From: a virus | Length of the DNA stretch: 33,820 bases | Direction: 5' to 3' (one strand) | IMG/VR virus record: IMGVR_UViG_3300044825_000898 | Span: 1 to 33,820 of that record | Part shown: one piece after another, positions 22,301 to 30,077 of the stretch | Position numbering within the stretch: position 1 is the stretch's first letter | Layout of the letters: every line of letters begins with the position of its first letter | Notes under the pieces: model-generated | Seen by the model: the letters and a program-made list of their open reading frames with translations, nothing else | The model's database searches: none | What the model was told of the DNA's origin: nothing | Program-made: the position numbers and the translations under genes

Positions 22301-24930
22301 TGAAGCAGGCGAAGGCATCGGTCGATCGCGCCCGGCAGTATGCCAAGGTGCTGCGTGCGGCGGCCGACAAGCTGGACAACGATGCCGAGGCGGCGGCGGC
22401 CATGAAGGCGGCCATGCCCGACATTTCGCCCCAGGAGATCAAGGATCTGCTGGACGGGCTGCGCAAGGAGGTGAAGGGCCTGCGCGGCATGGCCCGGTCG
22501 GCCAATGATGCGCTGACGGCCGTTGACCGCGCCGACACCATGCAGACCGACGCCATGCGTGCGGCCGATCGCCTGGCCAACAACATCGAGATGGCCGAGG
22601 TGATCAAGGCACGCAATGAGGCGCTGAACCAGGCCGTGCGCCTGAAGACCTCCGGGTTCCTCAAGCAGTTTGCCAAGCCGGGCTTGGACTTCGAGGGCTT
22701 CCGCGCGCTGCTGGTTGGATCCGAGCGCAAGCGGGCCGGCGCGCGCATGTCGGTCGATGCCGAGCAGAAGGCCTTCCGCGGGCAGTGGCTGGCCGGCCTC
22801 GAGGCCGATCTGCGCAAAGCCGACGTGTGGAAGCAGTTCACGTCCGGCGAGTTCGACCGCGACGCGTTCATCGCGCTGCACGCGCTGGGCAAGGGCGAGA
22901 CGCCGAAGGTGAACCCAGAGGCCCTGAAGATCGCCGAGATCGTCCACAAGTACCAGGAGCACGCCCGCAACACGCGCAACCGGTTCGGCGCCTGGATCCG
23001 CGATCTGTCTGGCTACATCACGCGCCAGACCCACGACATGCTGAAGATCCGCGATGCCGGAGAGAAGGCCTGGACGGAGTTCGTCCTGCCGCGACTGGAC
23101 GTCGAGAAGACGATGCGCGACTTCGGCGGGTCGGTCGATGAGTTCCTGCAGCGGGCCTATGAGGACTTCGCTGCCGGCAACCACATGAAGACGCCGGCCG
23201 GCGAGGATGATCTGGCGGCCTTCGGCCGGGGCGGGAACCTGGCGAAACGCGAGTCTGCCAGCCGGGCGATCTACTTCAAGGATGGCGCGGCGGCCTACGA
23301 GTACAACGCCAAGTTCGGCCAGGGCCGCCTGGCTGAGACGGTGCTGCACGGCCTGGACGGCGCGGCCAAGTCGGCCGGGCTGCTGAAGGTGCTGGGCACC
23401 AATCCTCAGGCCACGGTCGAGCGGCTGTTCCGCGAGTATGCCGACAACCTGCGCACCGACCCGAAACGGCGAGCCGAGTTCCTGGGCCACGAGAAGGAGC
23501 TGCGCAACCTGCTGGCTCAAATCGACGGCAGTGTGAACATCCCAGGCAACGTGACGGCGGCCAAGGTGTCGGCGTTCTACCGGTCGTGGATCTCGATGAC
23601 CAAGCTGGGCGGCATGCTGGCCTCGTCGATCGCCGACCTGCCGGTCTACGGTTCCGAGCTGCGGTTCCAGCGCGACAAGAACATGCTCTCAGGCGTGGCC
23701 GAGGGTGTGGCCAGCCTGACGCGCGGCCGTGCCAAGGGCGAGCGCAAGGACATTCTGGCGCAGCTGGGCGTCTTCACCGAGTCGACGCTGGGCGCGGTGT
23801 TCCATCGGTTCGACTCGCCAGACCTGATGGGCGGCAAGACGTCGGCGGCCATGCAGCTGTTCTTCAAGCTCACCGGCATGAACTGGTGGACGGAAAGCCT
23901 GCGCGACGGATACGCGCTGTCTCACTCGGCCTACATGGCCGGGCACACCGACAAGGCCTGGGACAAGGTTCCGGCCGCGCTGCGTGACATGATGGGCCTC
24001 TACAACATCGACGCCGGCAAGTGGGACGTGCTGCGCCTGGCCGCGCTGCAGGAGGCCGACGGCCGCAAGTACCTGACGCCGGAGGGCCTGAAGACGGTGC
24101 CGCGCGCCGCGTTCGAGAACTACATCCAGCAGGTCGGCCGCACGGTGTCGGATGCCTCGGTGCAGAACCTGATGGATGACCTGGGCACGGCGCTGCGCAC
24201 GATGGTGATCGACCGCATGAACCACGCGATTGTGGAGCCTGGCGCGCGCACGCGGGCCTTCATGATCCGCGGCACGCAGTCTGGCACGGTGCCTGGCGAG
24301 ATGCTTCGCTTCGTGACGCAGTTCAAGTCGTTTCCGATCGCGCTGATCCAGATGATCCTGGGCCGCGAGGTCTACGGCCGCGGCTACGACACGCTGGGCG
24401 AGTTCGGCCGGGCTGCGTTCACCACGAAGGAGGGCGCTGGCCACATGCTGCAGCTCGCCTCGTTCATGGCGCTGACCACGGCCTTTGGTTACATGGCCAT
24501 GAGCGTGAAGGATCTGGTCAAGGGCAAGGAGCCGCGGCCTGTCAATGACCCGCGCACCTGGCTGGCGGCCATGCAGCAGGGCGGTGGCCTGGGCATCTAC
24601 GGCGATTTCCTGTTCGGCCAGTACAGCCGCACCGGGTCGAGTCTGTCGACGGCGCTGGCGGGCCCTGCCTTCGGGCCGATCGACACGCTGATGGATCTGA
24701 AGACCCGCGTGCAGAAGGGCGACCATGTGGCCGCGGCGGCATTCAAGGCGGCGATCGACAACACGCCGTTCCTGAATCTGTTCTACACGCGCATGGCCAT
24801 GGACTACCTGTTCATTTACCGCATCCAGGAGTCGCTGAACCCTGGCTTTCTGCGCCGGATGGAGCGGCGAGCCCAGACCGAGAACGGCCAGACCTACTGG
24901 CTGCCGCCTTCCGAGTACGCTGTGCGTTGA
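19378..24930 (+). CDS. 1850-aa ejection protein with DdrB/ParB-like and HExxxH regions
   Basis: A giant internal virion protein in the gp16 position. Residues about 260-450 resemble the ParB-superfamily domain of phage P1 DdrB, including GRIIGGNGRTLFITKAYEIG (core GGNGR at 340-344) and the later MLSNEGGATDMSPLEQA. Residues 830-900 contain LLHEVGVHVGMEGMLG: HEVGVH (838-843) spells HExxxH, with E891-E892 (REEQLAYLV) downstream where zincins often have a third ligand. Residues 960-1100 are coiled-coil-like. The last ~350 residues (TKLGGMLASSIADLPVYGSE; MIRGTQSGTVPGEMLRFVTQ) match the C-terminal part common to podoviral ejection proteins. P1 DdrB is packaged and injected and aids anti-restriction, so a similar function is inferred. 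TGGAGA precedes ATG 19378. Confidence 0.8.
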   Translation: MPMYLGSDDAGIAPERSTLQDLPLTGWQKLSAATRGAWLESYGPTMGDWAMQKLGNDKSRKITAAEAEQMRRDGGSPRISIKPKDGEYTAGQWSEIVGRQRELTAINDVRDRTPWEMGSVVRGGAMFAAGILDPINLATAVVPWTKSLSVLQGARAMALSESALTRAGGRSIIGAADAGISTAVLEPANYAVRNALGDDYSAADSMANIAFGSAFGGGLHVVGGAVGDAFRMRAGRGDPVVTPDPMRDMQAPPTGAIVGTETKVRVGDTYEPARWTVVDAEALQATVDKADNQFRDRSRPAYQAEIQKRANALDPALVLADSPVMDIGAPTLAADGRIIGGNGRTLFITKAYEIGKAGDYRAALEARLREVGIDPDAVRGMNKPVLVRQFTREVDVKRAAMLSNEGGATDMSPLEQAKVDSERLGDAKMQAGADGNIDVPENRAAIRRWVEAMPENKRNAVMDSDGMLSPEGVRRLNAALLFRAYGDSPILGRLIEAVDPGSRNIATALGRTAPALAAMRDAIAAGDLHPLDLAGDIQQAVEKFNALRDRGTKVADYLAQLDAFGDGMSPEARLMLDFMGRNVQAPRRIMDAIQGFIERVNEAGNPKQGDMFGSAPAPDKLALLDAAIRQAETGADTAAEVVAKVSPETREAAMRAAVAQAMDGRPIDVEPIIGMDEAVGTHTFEDAVAAADRNFQPEADDLADFGFARQVEQENAQAPRWHALEAADAAAQEAEAMLDEVIAAGDQAFKYSRQQAYHGTQHRGDQAAELLDSALRKAFGADTDALIASGAVEIVPTVDRIPGGPHPSDVKAATAPDGKVYVVAENVSPNEARGILLHEVGVHVGMEGMLGREVFDAVLGQLDEAILRGEEWAQAARAAVPDDTPAGLVREEQLAYLVQNAPELPIVQRIIAAVRAWAYRNFEFARERMTLGEADFQAMAVSALRAAARDERAGAGVLAYSRGEAEDPVQAKETVKQAKASVDRARQYAKVLRAAADKLDNDAEAAAAMKAAMPDISPQEIKDLLDGLRKEVKGLRGMARSANDALTAVDRADTMQTDAMRAADRLANNIEMAEVIKARNEALNQAVRLKTSGFLKQFAKPGLDFEGFRALLVGSERKRAGARMSVDAEQKAFRGQWLAGLEADLRKADVWKQFTSGEFDRDAFIALHALGKGETPKVNPEALKIAEIVHKYQEHARNTRNRFGAWIRDLSGYITRQTHDMLKIRDAGEKAWTEFVLPRLDVEKTMRDFGGSVDEFLQRAYEDFAAGNHMKTPAGEDDLAAFGRGGNLAKRESASRAIYFKDGAAAYEYNAKFGQGRLAETVLHGLDGAAKSAGLLKVLGTNPQATVERLFREYADNLRTDPKRRAEFLGHEKELRNLLAQIDGSVNIPGNVTAAKVSAFYRSWISMTKLGGMLASSIADLPVYGSELRFQRDKNMLSGVAEGVASLTRGRAKGERKDILAQLGVFTESTLGAVFHRFDSPDLMGGKTSAAMQLFFKLTGMNWWTESLRDGYALSHSAYMAGHTDKAWDKVPAALRDMMGLYNIDAGKWDVLRLAALQEADGRKYLTPEGLKTVPRAAFENYIQQVGRTVSDASVQNLMDDLGTALRTMVIDRMNHAIVEPGARTRAFMIRGTQSGTVPGEMLRFVTQFKSFPIALIQMILGREVYGRGYDTLGEFGRAAFTTKEGAGHMLQLASFMALTTAFGYMAMSVKDLVKGKEPRPVNDPRTWLAAMQQGGGLGIYGDFLFGQYSRTGSSLSTALAGPAFGPIDTLMDLKTRVQKGDHVAAAAFKAAIDNTPFLNLFYTRMAMDYLFIYRIQESLNPGFLRRMERRAQTENGQTYWLPPSEYAVR

Positions 24931-24965
24931 GGATGTCGCATCACATGCTTAGAATGGCGCATCAC
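24927..24965 (+). promoter_or_regulatory. Sigma70-like promoter for the tailspike, with direct repeats
   Basis: TTGAGG (24927-24932), 17-nt spacer, TAGAAT (24950-24955) is the best consensus promoter in the window, in the 46-nt gap before the tailspike. CGCATCAC occurs at 24937-24944 and 24958-24965, exactly 21 bp apart and flanking the -10, which resembles a two-turn operator. Confidence 0.6.
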
Positions 24966-24976
24966 TTGGGGGTTCT

Positions 24977-27493
24977 ATGACCGTTCAATCCACGACCAAC
25001 AAATCCGGGCCCTACGCCGGGGCGGGCATCACGGGCCCGTTCACGGTGGGGTTCCGCTTCCTCGACGCAGCGCACCTGAAGGTGATCAAGACGTCGACGA
25101 AAGGCATCGACACGGTGCTCACGCTGACGACCGACTACACCGTGTCAGGCGTTGGCAACACCACCGGGTCGCTCACGCTGACGTCGGCCCTGGCCATAGG
25201 CGAAAAGCTCACGATCATCCGCGACGTGCCGTTCACGCAGTCGGCGGACTACGTGAACAACGACTCGTTCCCGGCCGAGTCGCACGAGGAGGCGATCGAC
25301 AAGCTGACCATGATGGTGCAGCAGCTCAAGGAGCGCGTCGACGCTTCGCTCTCGCTGCCCGCATCGTTGTCTGGTGTGAGCACTCAGCTGCCAGCGCCAT
25401 CATCGAACAAGTTCATCGGATGGAACGAGGCCGCCACGGCCCTCCAGAACATCGACCCTGTGGCGCTGGCCACGATCGTCGCGTTCGGCACGGCCAGGGC
25501 CGACACGTTTGATGGCAATGGCGTGTCCACGGCATTCACGCTGACGGCGAATCCTGGCGCACAGGCGAACCTCGATGTGTCGATGGGCGGCGTCACGCAG
25601 TACCCTGGCATCGACTACACCTGGTCGAGTGGTACCACGCTGACGTTCACGAGTGCGCCGCCCAATGGTGTGAAGATCCTGGCCCGCTATTTCCAGGCAC
25701 TGCCGCAGGGCTACACCACCAGCGATCTGGTGCAGCACACTCCCAGCGGCGCTGGTGCTGTGATCCGTTCCGCAATGGACAAACTGCGCGCCTACGTGTC
25801 GCGGGCGGAATACTCCTCAGACGCGAACTATGACACCGCACGGTCGGCGCTATCTGGTCGGAACGACCTGGTGGTGAGGCCTGACAACGAGGCCGACATG
25901 CTACTGAGCGCGGCGCTCAATCAGGGCCGCCTGGCGATCCTGTCAGGCCGCACCGCGCCGCATACGAACTTCTCGTGGTTCACCTCCGACTTCACCGTCA
26001 CCGGGTGCGCTGGCGTCGGTCGCGCTTCTGTTGCGCAGGACATTGCCGACGTGTTCCAGACCAAATTCGGCGGGTCGATTGGCGGCACTGTGAGCTACGT
26101 GCACCCGAATGGATCGGACGGCAACGCTGGCACCTCCTGGCGCAGCGCTTTCCTGACGCTCGCGCAGGCGCTACGGAGCACGACGAACGGGACGATCTAT
26201 ATCTGGCCGGGCACCTACTCCCCTAGCGACTTCCGGTATACCGACAGTTATGGTGACCATCCGAAAAAGATCATCGCCCCGTTTGGAGGTGTGACACTGC
26301 GATTCCCTGGCGACTTGGCAAGTTCTGCCACCTGGATCTTGGACGGCGATTATGGGGGCATGTACACCATGTGCATCGCCAGTACGAACAAGCCTGTTCG
26401 CCTCCTGCGGTCCGACCTGGTGGACAAGTACGGCAACAAAATCCCCATGCCGCTGTTTGCCGATCGCATCGCATTGGCATCGCAAAACTTCGGCTGGTGC
26501 TATGAGGCTGGCAAGTCCCTCACCCTGGACGTCAGCACGAGCAACGGCAGCAACGTCTTGACAGTCGTGTCTGGCGGCACGAAGCAGGCCGCCGTCGGTA
26601 TGTCGATCACTGGCACCGGGATCCCTGGCGGGGCGACGATCACGGCGGTTTCGACGAATGCCACCGTGACCATTTCGGCAAACGCCACGGCCACGAACGC
26701 TAGCATCACAGCGACCGCGACCGGCAATCTGCTGACGGCACGCGAGGCTATGAGCGCCAACATCAACACGACGACCAAAAACAATCTGGACATCGTGTAT
26801 GCGGACAGTTCGGGCGACATGAGAACGCTTCTCTACAGTACCACCAGCTACTGGGAGGGGATCAACTTCTTCGGTTACATCAGCGTGCTGAATGCGAGCG
26901 GCCAGGCCGTGCCGCAGTTCTGGGCCAAGAACTGCACGTTCTCCTATGGCAACACGCACTCGCTTTTGGTCGAGGGCGGCTATGCATTCACGCAAGATTG
27001 CGTGTCTCGGTACAGCGCAGCCGATGGGGCGAATTACAACGCACTGAACGGGATCACTGCGCGCGGCGTCGAGATCAATTTCAAGACCTACTATCCGGGC
27101 GACGTGCTCACCTACGGCACCGGCATGACGCTCAATCCGCAAGGCACGGGGGCGAACAAGAACGGATCGAGCAATCACGACAGCTATGTGGTGCGCGTCA
27201 ACGGCGAGCACTTCGACCCCTATGGGCCGAACATTGCCGACACTGCGACCAGCTATTCGTGGTGCCTCGGCGTTCGCGCCGGCTACAACGCCATCGCGCC
27301 GAACAGTATCCCGACCAATCCGCGCTATGGCATCCTCATGCAGGGCAACAATGCCTGGCTTGATGGATGCTCGGCCACTGGCGTCGACGCTGGGTTCAAT
27401 TCGGACTCCAGCGCATCGGTGCGGGTGTTCAACTGCGCAGGCACCCAGTCCGCAACCGCTGGCGGGACGTTCTCGACCTACACCCCCGGTTGA
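24977..27493 (+). CDS. Tailspike / tail fibre with beta-helix
   Basis: An 838-aa receptor-binding protein. Residues 1-160 form an attachment-type N-terminal domain (FTVGFRFLDAAHLKVIKT; EEAIDKLTMMVQQLKERVDA). Residues about 175-250 form a small beta domain found in phage fibres (FDGNGVSTAFTLTANPGAQ). From about 373 a right-handed parallel beta-helix is likely: YVHPNGSDGNAGTSWRSAFL, then many short Gly/Asn-rich turns to the end. A Thr/Ala-rich insert (about 517-580, VGMSITGTGIPGGATITAVS) interrupts it. Such spikes bind and often degrade surface polysaccharide; enzymatic residues are not identifiable by eye. GGGGGT precedes ATG 24977, and the gene has its own promoter. Local GC falls toward the middle, consistent with host-range exchange. 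Confidence 0.85.
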   Translation: MTVQSTTNKSGPYAGAGITGPFTVGFRFLDAAHLKVIKTSTKGIDTVLTLTTDYTVSGVGNTTGSLTLTSALAIGEKLTIIRDVPFTQSADYVNNDSFPAESHEEAIDKLTMMVQQLKERVDASLSLPASLSGVSTQLPAPSSNKFIGWNEAATALQNIDPVALATIVAFGTARADTFDGNGVSTAFTLTANPGAQANLDVSMGGVTQYPGIDYTWSSGTTLTFTSAPPNGVKILARYFQALPQGYTTSDLVQHTPSGAGAVIRSAMDKLRAYVSRAEYSSDANYDTARSALSGRNDLVVRPDNEADMLLSAALNQGRLAILSGRTAPHTNFSWFTSDFTVTGCAGVGRASVAQDIADVFQTKFGGSIGGTVSYVHPNGSDGNAGTSWRSAFLTLAQALRSTTNGTIYIWPGTYSPSDFRYTDSYGDHPKKIIAPFGGVTLRFPGDLASSATWILDGDYGGMYTMCIASTNKPVRLLRSDLVDKYGNKIPMPLFADRIALASQNFGWCYEAGKSLTLDVSTSNGSNVLTVVSGGTKQAAVGMSITGTGIPGGATITAVSTNATVTISANATATNASITATATGNLLTAREAMSANINTTTKNNLDIVYADSSGDMRTLLYSTTSYWEGINFFGYISVLNASGQAVPQFWAKNCTFSYGNTHSLLVEGGYAFTQDCVSRYSAADGANYNALNGITARGVEINFKTYYPGDVLTYGTGMTLNPQGTGANKNGSSNHDSYVVRVNGEHFDPYGPNIADTATSYSWCLGVRAGYNAIAPNSIPTNPRYGILMQGNNAWLDGCSATGVDAGFNSDSSASVRVFNCAGTQSATAGGTFSTYTPG

Positions 27494-27531
27494 GACGCTA
27501 CACTACCGCTCATCATCAACCGGAGAAACCT

Positions 27532-27636
27532 ATGAACCGCATCCTGACTGCCGGCGGCCCCGGCCCTTTCGATCCCAAGAAGGACAAGCCCACGCTGCCC
27601 GTGAAGACGTCCGACACCAAGAAGCGCAAGAAGTGA
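27532..27636 (+). CDS. 34-aa basic peptide
   Basis: A 34-residue peptide starting MNRILTAGGPGPFDPKKDKP and ending in a Lys/Arg cluster (KKRKK). ATG 27532 has a good CCGGAGAAA ribosome site, and the TGA overlaps the next gene's GTG start as GTGA. Tiny basic proteins often follow podoviral tail fibre genes, and no function is known. The good ribosome site and the coupling make it likely to be translated. Confidence 0.6.
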   Translation: MNRILTAGGPGPFDPKKDKPTLPVKTSDTKKRKK

Positions 27637-28013
27637 AGCCTGCCGCGCTGCTCCTGCTGGCCGTGGTGGTGCTCACGCATTACCTGGCGCCGGCTGCCGA
27701 GCTGATCGGCGTCAACCCTCGGTTCGCGTTCTACGTGGCGCGGTCGATCGAGGGCATGGCGCTGTTCTGGCTGCTGGCCCAGGGACGGCGCGGCGTCTTT
27801 CTCGTCGCCTGCATGCTCGGCTTTGCGCTCGAGCTGATGGTGGCAGTCTGTGGCGCGTTCTTCTGGATCTCCGATCTTGCGCCGCAGCCATGGGAACAGC
27901 TATGCGATACCAGCACCGGCGTTCCGATTTCCTCAATCACCCTTGTGGCGGTCGTCTTGGTCGCAGGCATCATCACCGGGAAAACGTCATGGCAGAAGTC
28001 GGGACGACTGTAG
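27633..28013 (+). CDS. Small multi-span membrane protein
   Basis: A 126-aa protein starting at GTG 27633 in the overlap with the preceding stop. Hydrophobic stretches are visible at about residues 3-24 (PAALLLLAVVVLTHYLAP), 34-48, 53-77 (GVFLVACMLGFALELMVAV) and 100-118 (SSITLVAVVLVAGIITG), so three to four membrane spans. It lies at the start of the lysis cluster and could be a holin, antiholin or superinfection protein. No family is recognised. It overlaps the next gene by 25 nt in another frame. Confidence 0.65.
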   Translation: MKPAALLLLAVVVLTHYLAPAAELIGVNPRFAFYVARSIEGMALFWLLAQGRRGVFLVACMLGFALELMVAVCGAFFWISDLAPQPWEQLCDTSTGVPISSITLVAVVLVAGIITGKTSWQKSGRL

Positions 28014-28375
28014 CAGCGGCTGGGACGGCCGCAGTCATCGGAGGGCGGCCGCCGGAAGAGGTCGTGATCTGGGCCGTGTGTGGCGGCGTCGTCGCAGTGT
28101 GGCTAAATCACAAATCCACCCAAAATGGGGATTCATTCGCCAAGTGGTCGATGCATGCAAGCGCCATGGTGCTAGTCTCCGCGATGTGCGGCATCGTCAT
28201 CAGCGCCATCATCCTGCAGCTGGCCCCCCACTATTCCTGGCTCTCGCCCCTTGCTCACATCGAGCGGTGGGCCATGGCCGCGACGATCGCCGCGCTGATC
28301 CACAAGATCGCGCCCAAGCTGGAACGGATCGCTGATCTCTGGGCCAGCCGCAAGGCGAAGGAGCTGGCCGAATGA
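27989..28375 (+). CDS. Membrane protein, possible holin
   Basis: A 128-aa protein with three apparent membrane segments: about residues 25-41 (VVIWAVCGGVVAVWL), 56-80 (ASAMVLVSAMCGIVISAIIL) and 93-107 (AMAATIAALIHKIAP). It ends in a charged, basic tail (LWASRKAKELAE). The N-terminus is Gly/Ala/Thr-rich. Spans plus a charged C-terminus are holin-like, and the gene stands two genes before the endolysin. ATG 27989 is internal to the end of the upstream gene; a coupled start is likely. Confidence 0.65.
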   Translation: MAEVGTTVAAAGTAAVIGGRPPEEVVIWAVCGGVVAVWLNHKSTQNGDSFAKWSMHASAMVLVSAMCGIVISAIILQLAPHYSWLSPLAHIERWAMAATIAALIHKIAPKLERIADLWASRKAKELAE

Positions 28376-28656
28376 ACACCAACACCCTACTGCTGATCGT
28401 CCAGGCGCTTGCGAGCGCCGTTGTCCTTTTGGCCGCGTTCCGTGCGCTGGCCTGCTCAGATCGTGGCGAGCTGTCGCTGCGCACGGCGGCTGGGTTCCTG
28501 CTCGGGTTCGCGGCCGCCACCGGCATTGCTCGGTCGATCCATGAGAAACTGCTGGACGTGCCCACACTGGCTCTGCTGATCGGCGCCGCGTGCTGGGTCG
28601 GCTGGATGGTGCTGCATCATCAGCGCGAACAGAAGGAGCTTGGCCATGGACTTTGA
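28372..28656 (+). CDS. Small membrane protein upstream of endolysin
   Basis: A 94-aa protein beginning in the ATGA overlap with the preceding gene. Hydrophobic segments lie at about residues 5-26 (TLLLIVQALASAVVLLAAF), 39-55 (TAAGFLLGFAAATGIA) and 66-83 (PTLALLIGAACWVGWMV), with a charged tail (HHQREQKEL). It may be a holin or antiholin. It is not an obvious Rz: it lacks the long periplasmic coiled coil. Its final 11 nt overlap the endolysin start, and AAGGAG within its end serves the endolysin. Confidence 0.65.
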   Translation: MNTNTLLLIVQALASAVVLLAAFRALACSDRGELSLRTAAGFLLGFAAATGIARSIHEKLLDVPTLALLIGAACWVGWMVLHHQREQKELGHGL

Positions 28657-29113
28657 CACTGCGTTCGAACGGCTCATCGGGCACGAGGGCGGCTATGTGA
28701 ACGACCCCCGCGACCCCGGCGGCGAAACGAAGTTCGGCATCTCGAAGCGCGCCTACCCTGGTGAGAATATCGCATCACTGACGCTGGAGCGCGCGAAGGA
28801 ACTCTACCGGCGCGACTACTGGTGCCCGGCCGGATGCGATGCCGTTCCCGTGGCCATCCGCTTCGACCTGTTCGACATGGCCGTGAACGCTGGCGTGAAG
28901 GCCGCGGTGCGCACGCTGCAGCTGGCGGCCGGCGCTGATGCCGACTGCGTGCTGGGCACCAAAACCCTGCAGGCCGTGAACTACACCGACGGCGGCAAGC
29001 TGCTGGCCCGATTCAACGGGCAGCGCCTGAAGCTGCTGGCAGACCTGCCGACCTGGGACCGTTTCGGCCGCGGCTGGGCCCGGCGCATCGCTTCGAACCT
29101 TCTGGAGGCTTGA
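28646..29113 (+). CDS. Endolysin, GH108 muramidase
   Basis: A 155-aa lysozyme-like endolysin. HEGGY with the catalytic E14, followed by VNDPRDPGGETKFGISK, then AKELYRRDYWCPAG and FDLFDMAVNAG, are the hallmarks of GH108, with the peptidoglycan-binding-like C-terminal half LQLAAGADADCVLGTKTLQA. It cleaves the glycan strand at the end of infection. There is no signal peptide or SAR segment, so it needs a holin. AAGGAG lies 8 nt before ATG 28646; the TTG two codons earlier is less likely. The same fold occurs in the ejection protein at 16675-19344. Confidence 0.93.
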   Translation: MDFDTAFERLIGHEGGYVNDPRDPGGETKFGISKRAYPGENIASLTLERAKELYRRDYWCPAGCDAVPVAIRFDLFDMAVNAGVKAAVRTLQLAAGADADCVLGTKTLQAVNYTDGGKLLARFNGQRLKLLADLPTWDRFGRGWARRIASNLLEA

Positions 29114-29115
29114 CC

Positions 29116-29511
29116 ATGGGCATCGACGTTTCCGGCCTGGGCGCCGTGGCGGATCTCGCCGGCAAGGTGATCGATCGCTTCTTCCCCGACAAGACCGAGC
29201 AGGAGCGGGCCCAGCTCGCCGCGGCGCTGACCGTGATCCAGGGCCAGCTCGACACCAACAAGACCGAGGCGGCCAACCCTTCGATGTTCGTGGCCGGCTG
29301 GCGGCCTGGCATCGGATGGGTGTGCGCGATCGCGCTGCTGTTCCAGTACGTGCTGCGCCCTCTGCTGATGTGGGTCGGACTGGTGTCTGGCCATTCGTGG
29401 CCTCCTCTGCCGGGCATCGACGACAATCTCTGGCAGCTGATGCTCGGCATGCTGGGGCTGGGCGGCCTGCGCACCTACGAGAAGGTGCGGGGCGCCGAGG
29501 GCAACCGATGA
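29116..29511 (+). CDS. 3-TM holin (GTA-holin-like)
   Basis: A 131-aa protein. After a charged N-terminal helix (DKTEQERAQLAAALTVIQGQ) comes FVAGWRPGIGWVCAIALLFQ, then YVLRPLLMWVGLV and the last hydrophobic region (LWQLMLGMLGLGGLRTYEK). This matches the 3TM holin family named for gene transfer agents, with its conserved RP-x-IGW motif. It likely forms the membrane lesion that releases the endolysin. GGAGG within the endolysin end serves ATG 29116, which begins two bases after that stop. Confidence 0.85.
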   Translation: MGIDVSGLGAVADLAGKVIDRFFPDKTEQERAQLAAALTVIQGQLDTNKTEAANPSMFVAGWRPGIGWVCAIALLFQYVLRPLLMWVGLVSGHSWPPLPGIDDNLWQLMLGMLGLGGLRTYEKVRGAEGNR

Positions 29512-29524
29512 ACCAGGGAGGTGT

Positions 29525-30064
29525 ATGACCACGCAAGTTCCAGCATCCATGGTGGGCGCAGACGTCGCCACCGCCGCGCAACTGGCCGCCGCTGTCGCTC
29601 TGAAGCTGACCGGCGATGTCGTGCAGACCGTCAACTCGCAGACCGGGGCCGTGGCCACCGGCACGACGACGATGGTCAACACCGACACCATCCCGACCAA
29701 CACCCAGGGCGATCAGTATCTGTCGGCGGCCATCACCCCTGCCAGCGCGACCAACAAGCTGCGCATCGAGGTGGTGCTGTTCCTGGCCAACTCTGCGGCG
29801 GCCAATTCCATCGTGGCGGGCATCTTCCAAGACAGCACGGCCAATGCCCTGTGCACCGGTTACGCCTGGGCTCAGAACGCCGGCGGCATCGTGTGTCTGA
29901 CGATGAGCTACTACATGACCGCAGGCACCACCAGCCTCACCACGTTCAAGGTGCGCGCCGGCGGATCGTCTGCTGGCACCACGACGCTGAACGGCACCGG
30001 CGGCGCCCGTGTGCATGGCGGCGTGCTGACGTCCAGCATCACGATCACCGAGTTCAAGGCCTGA
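29525..30064 (+). CDS. Stand-alone tail-tip-like virion protein
   Basis: A 179-aa protein. Residues 35-179, from VVQTVNSQTGAVATGTTTMV through GDQYLSAAITPASATNKLRI to SSITITEFKA, match a beta-rich domain I recognise as the C-terminal part of many phage tail fibre proteins. Here it is a separate gene with a short helical N-terminus (GADVATAAQLAAAVALKL). It probably sits on the virion as an accessory receptor-binding or decoration protein. Its placement after the holin rather than by the tailspike is unusual. CAGGGAGGTGT before ATG 29525 is a good ribosome site. It ends 13 nt from the stop of the convergent gene. Confidence 0.7.
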   Translation: MTTQVPASMVGADVATAAQLAAAVALKLTGDVVQTVNSQTGAVATGTTTMVNTDTIPTNTQGDQYLSAAITPASATNKLRIEVVLFLANSAAANSIVAGIFQDSTANALCTGYAWAQNAGGIVCLTMSYYMTAGTTSLTTFKVRAGGSSAGTTTLNGTGGARVHGGVLTSSITITEFKA

Positions 30065-30077
30065 TCAGCGGTTCGCA

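Noticed and set aside
16204-23520. A 2438-codon open frame on the minus strand
   Set aside because: It lies fully antisense to well-supported ejection protein genes. High GC with strong G/C third-position bias removes stops from the opposite strand; the translation is His/Arg/Gly/Leu-rich with no recognisable domain.
24977-27493. Diversity-generating retroelement acting on the tail fibre, as in BPP-1
   Set aside because: No reverse transcriptase, no template/variable repeat pair and no Mtd-like protein were seen in the window.
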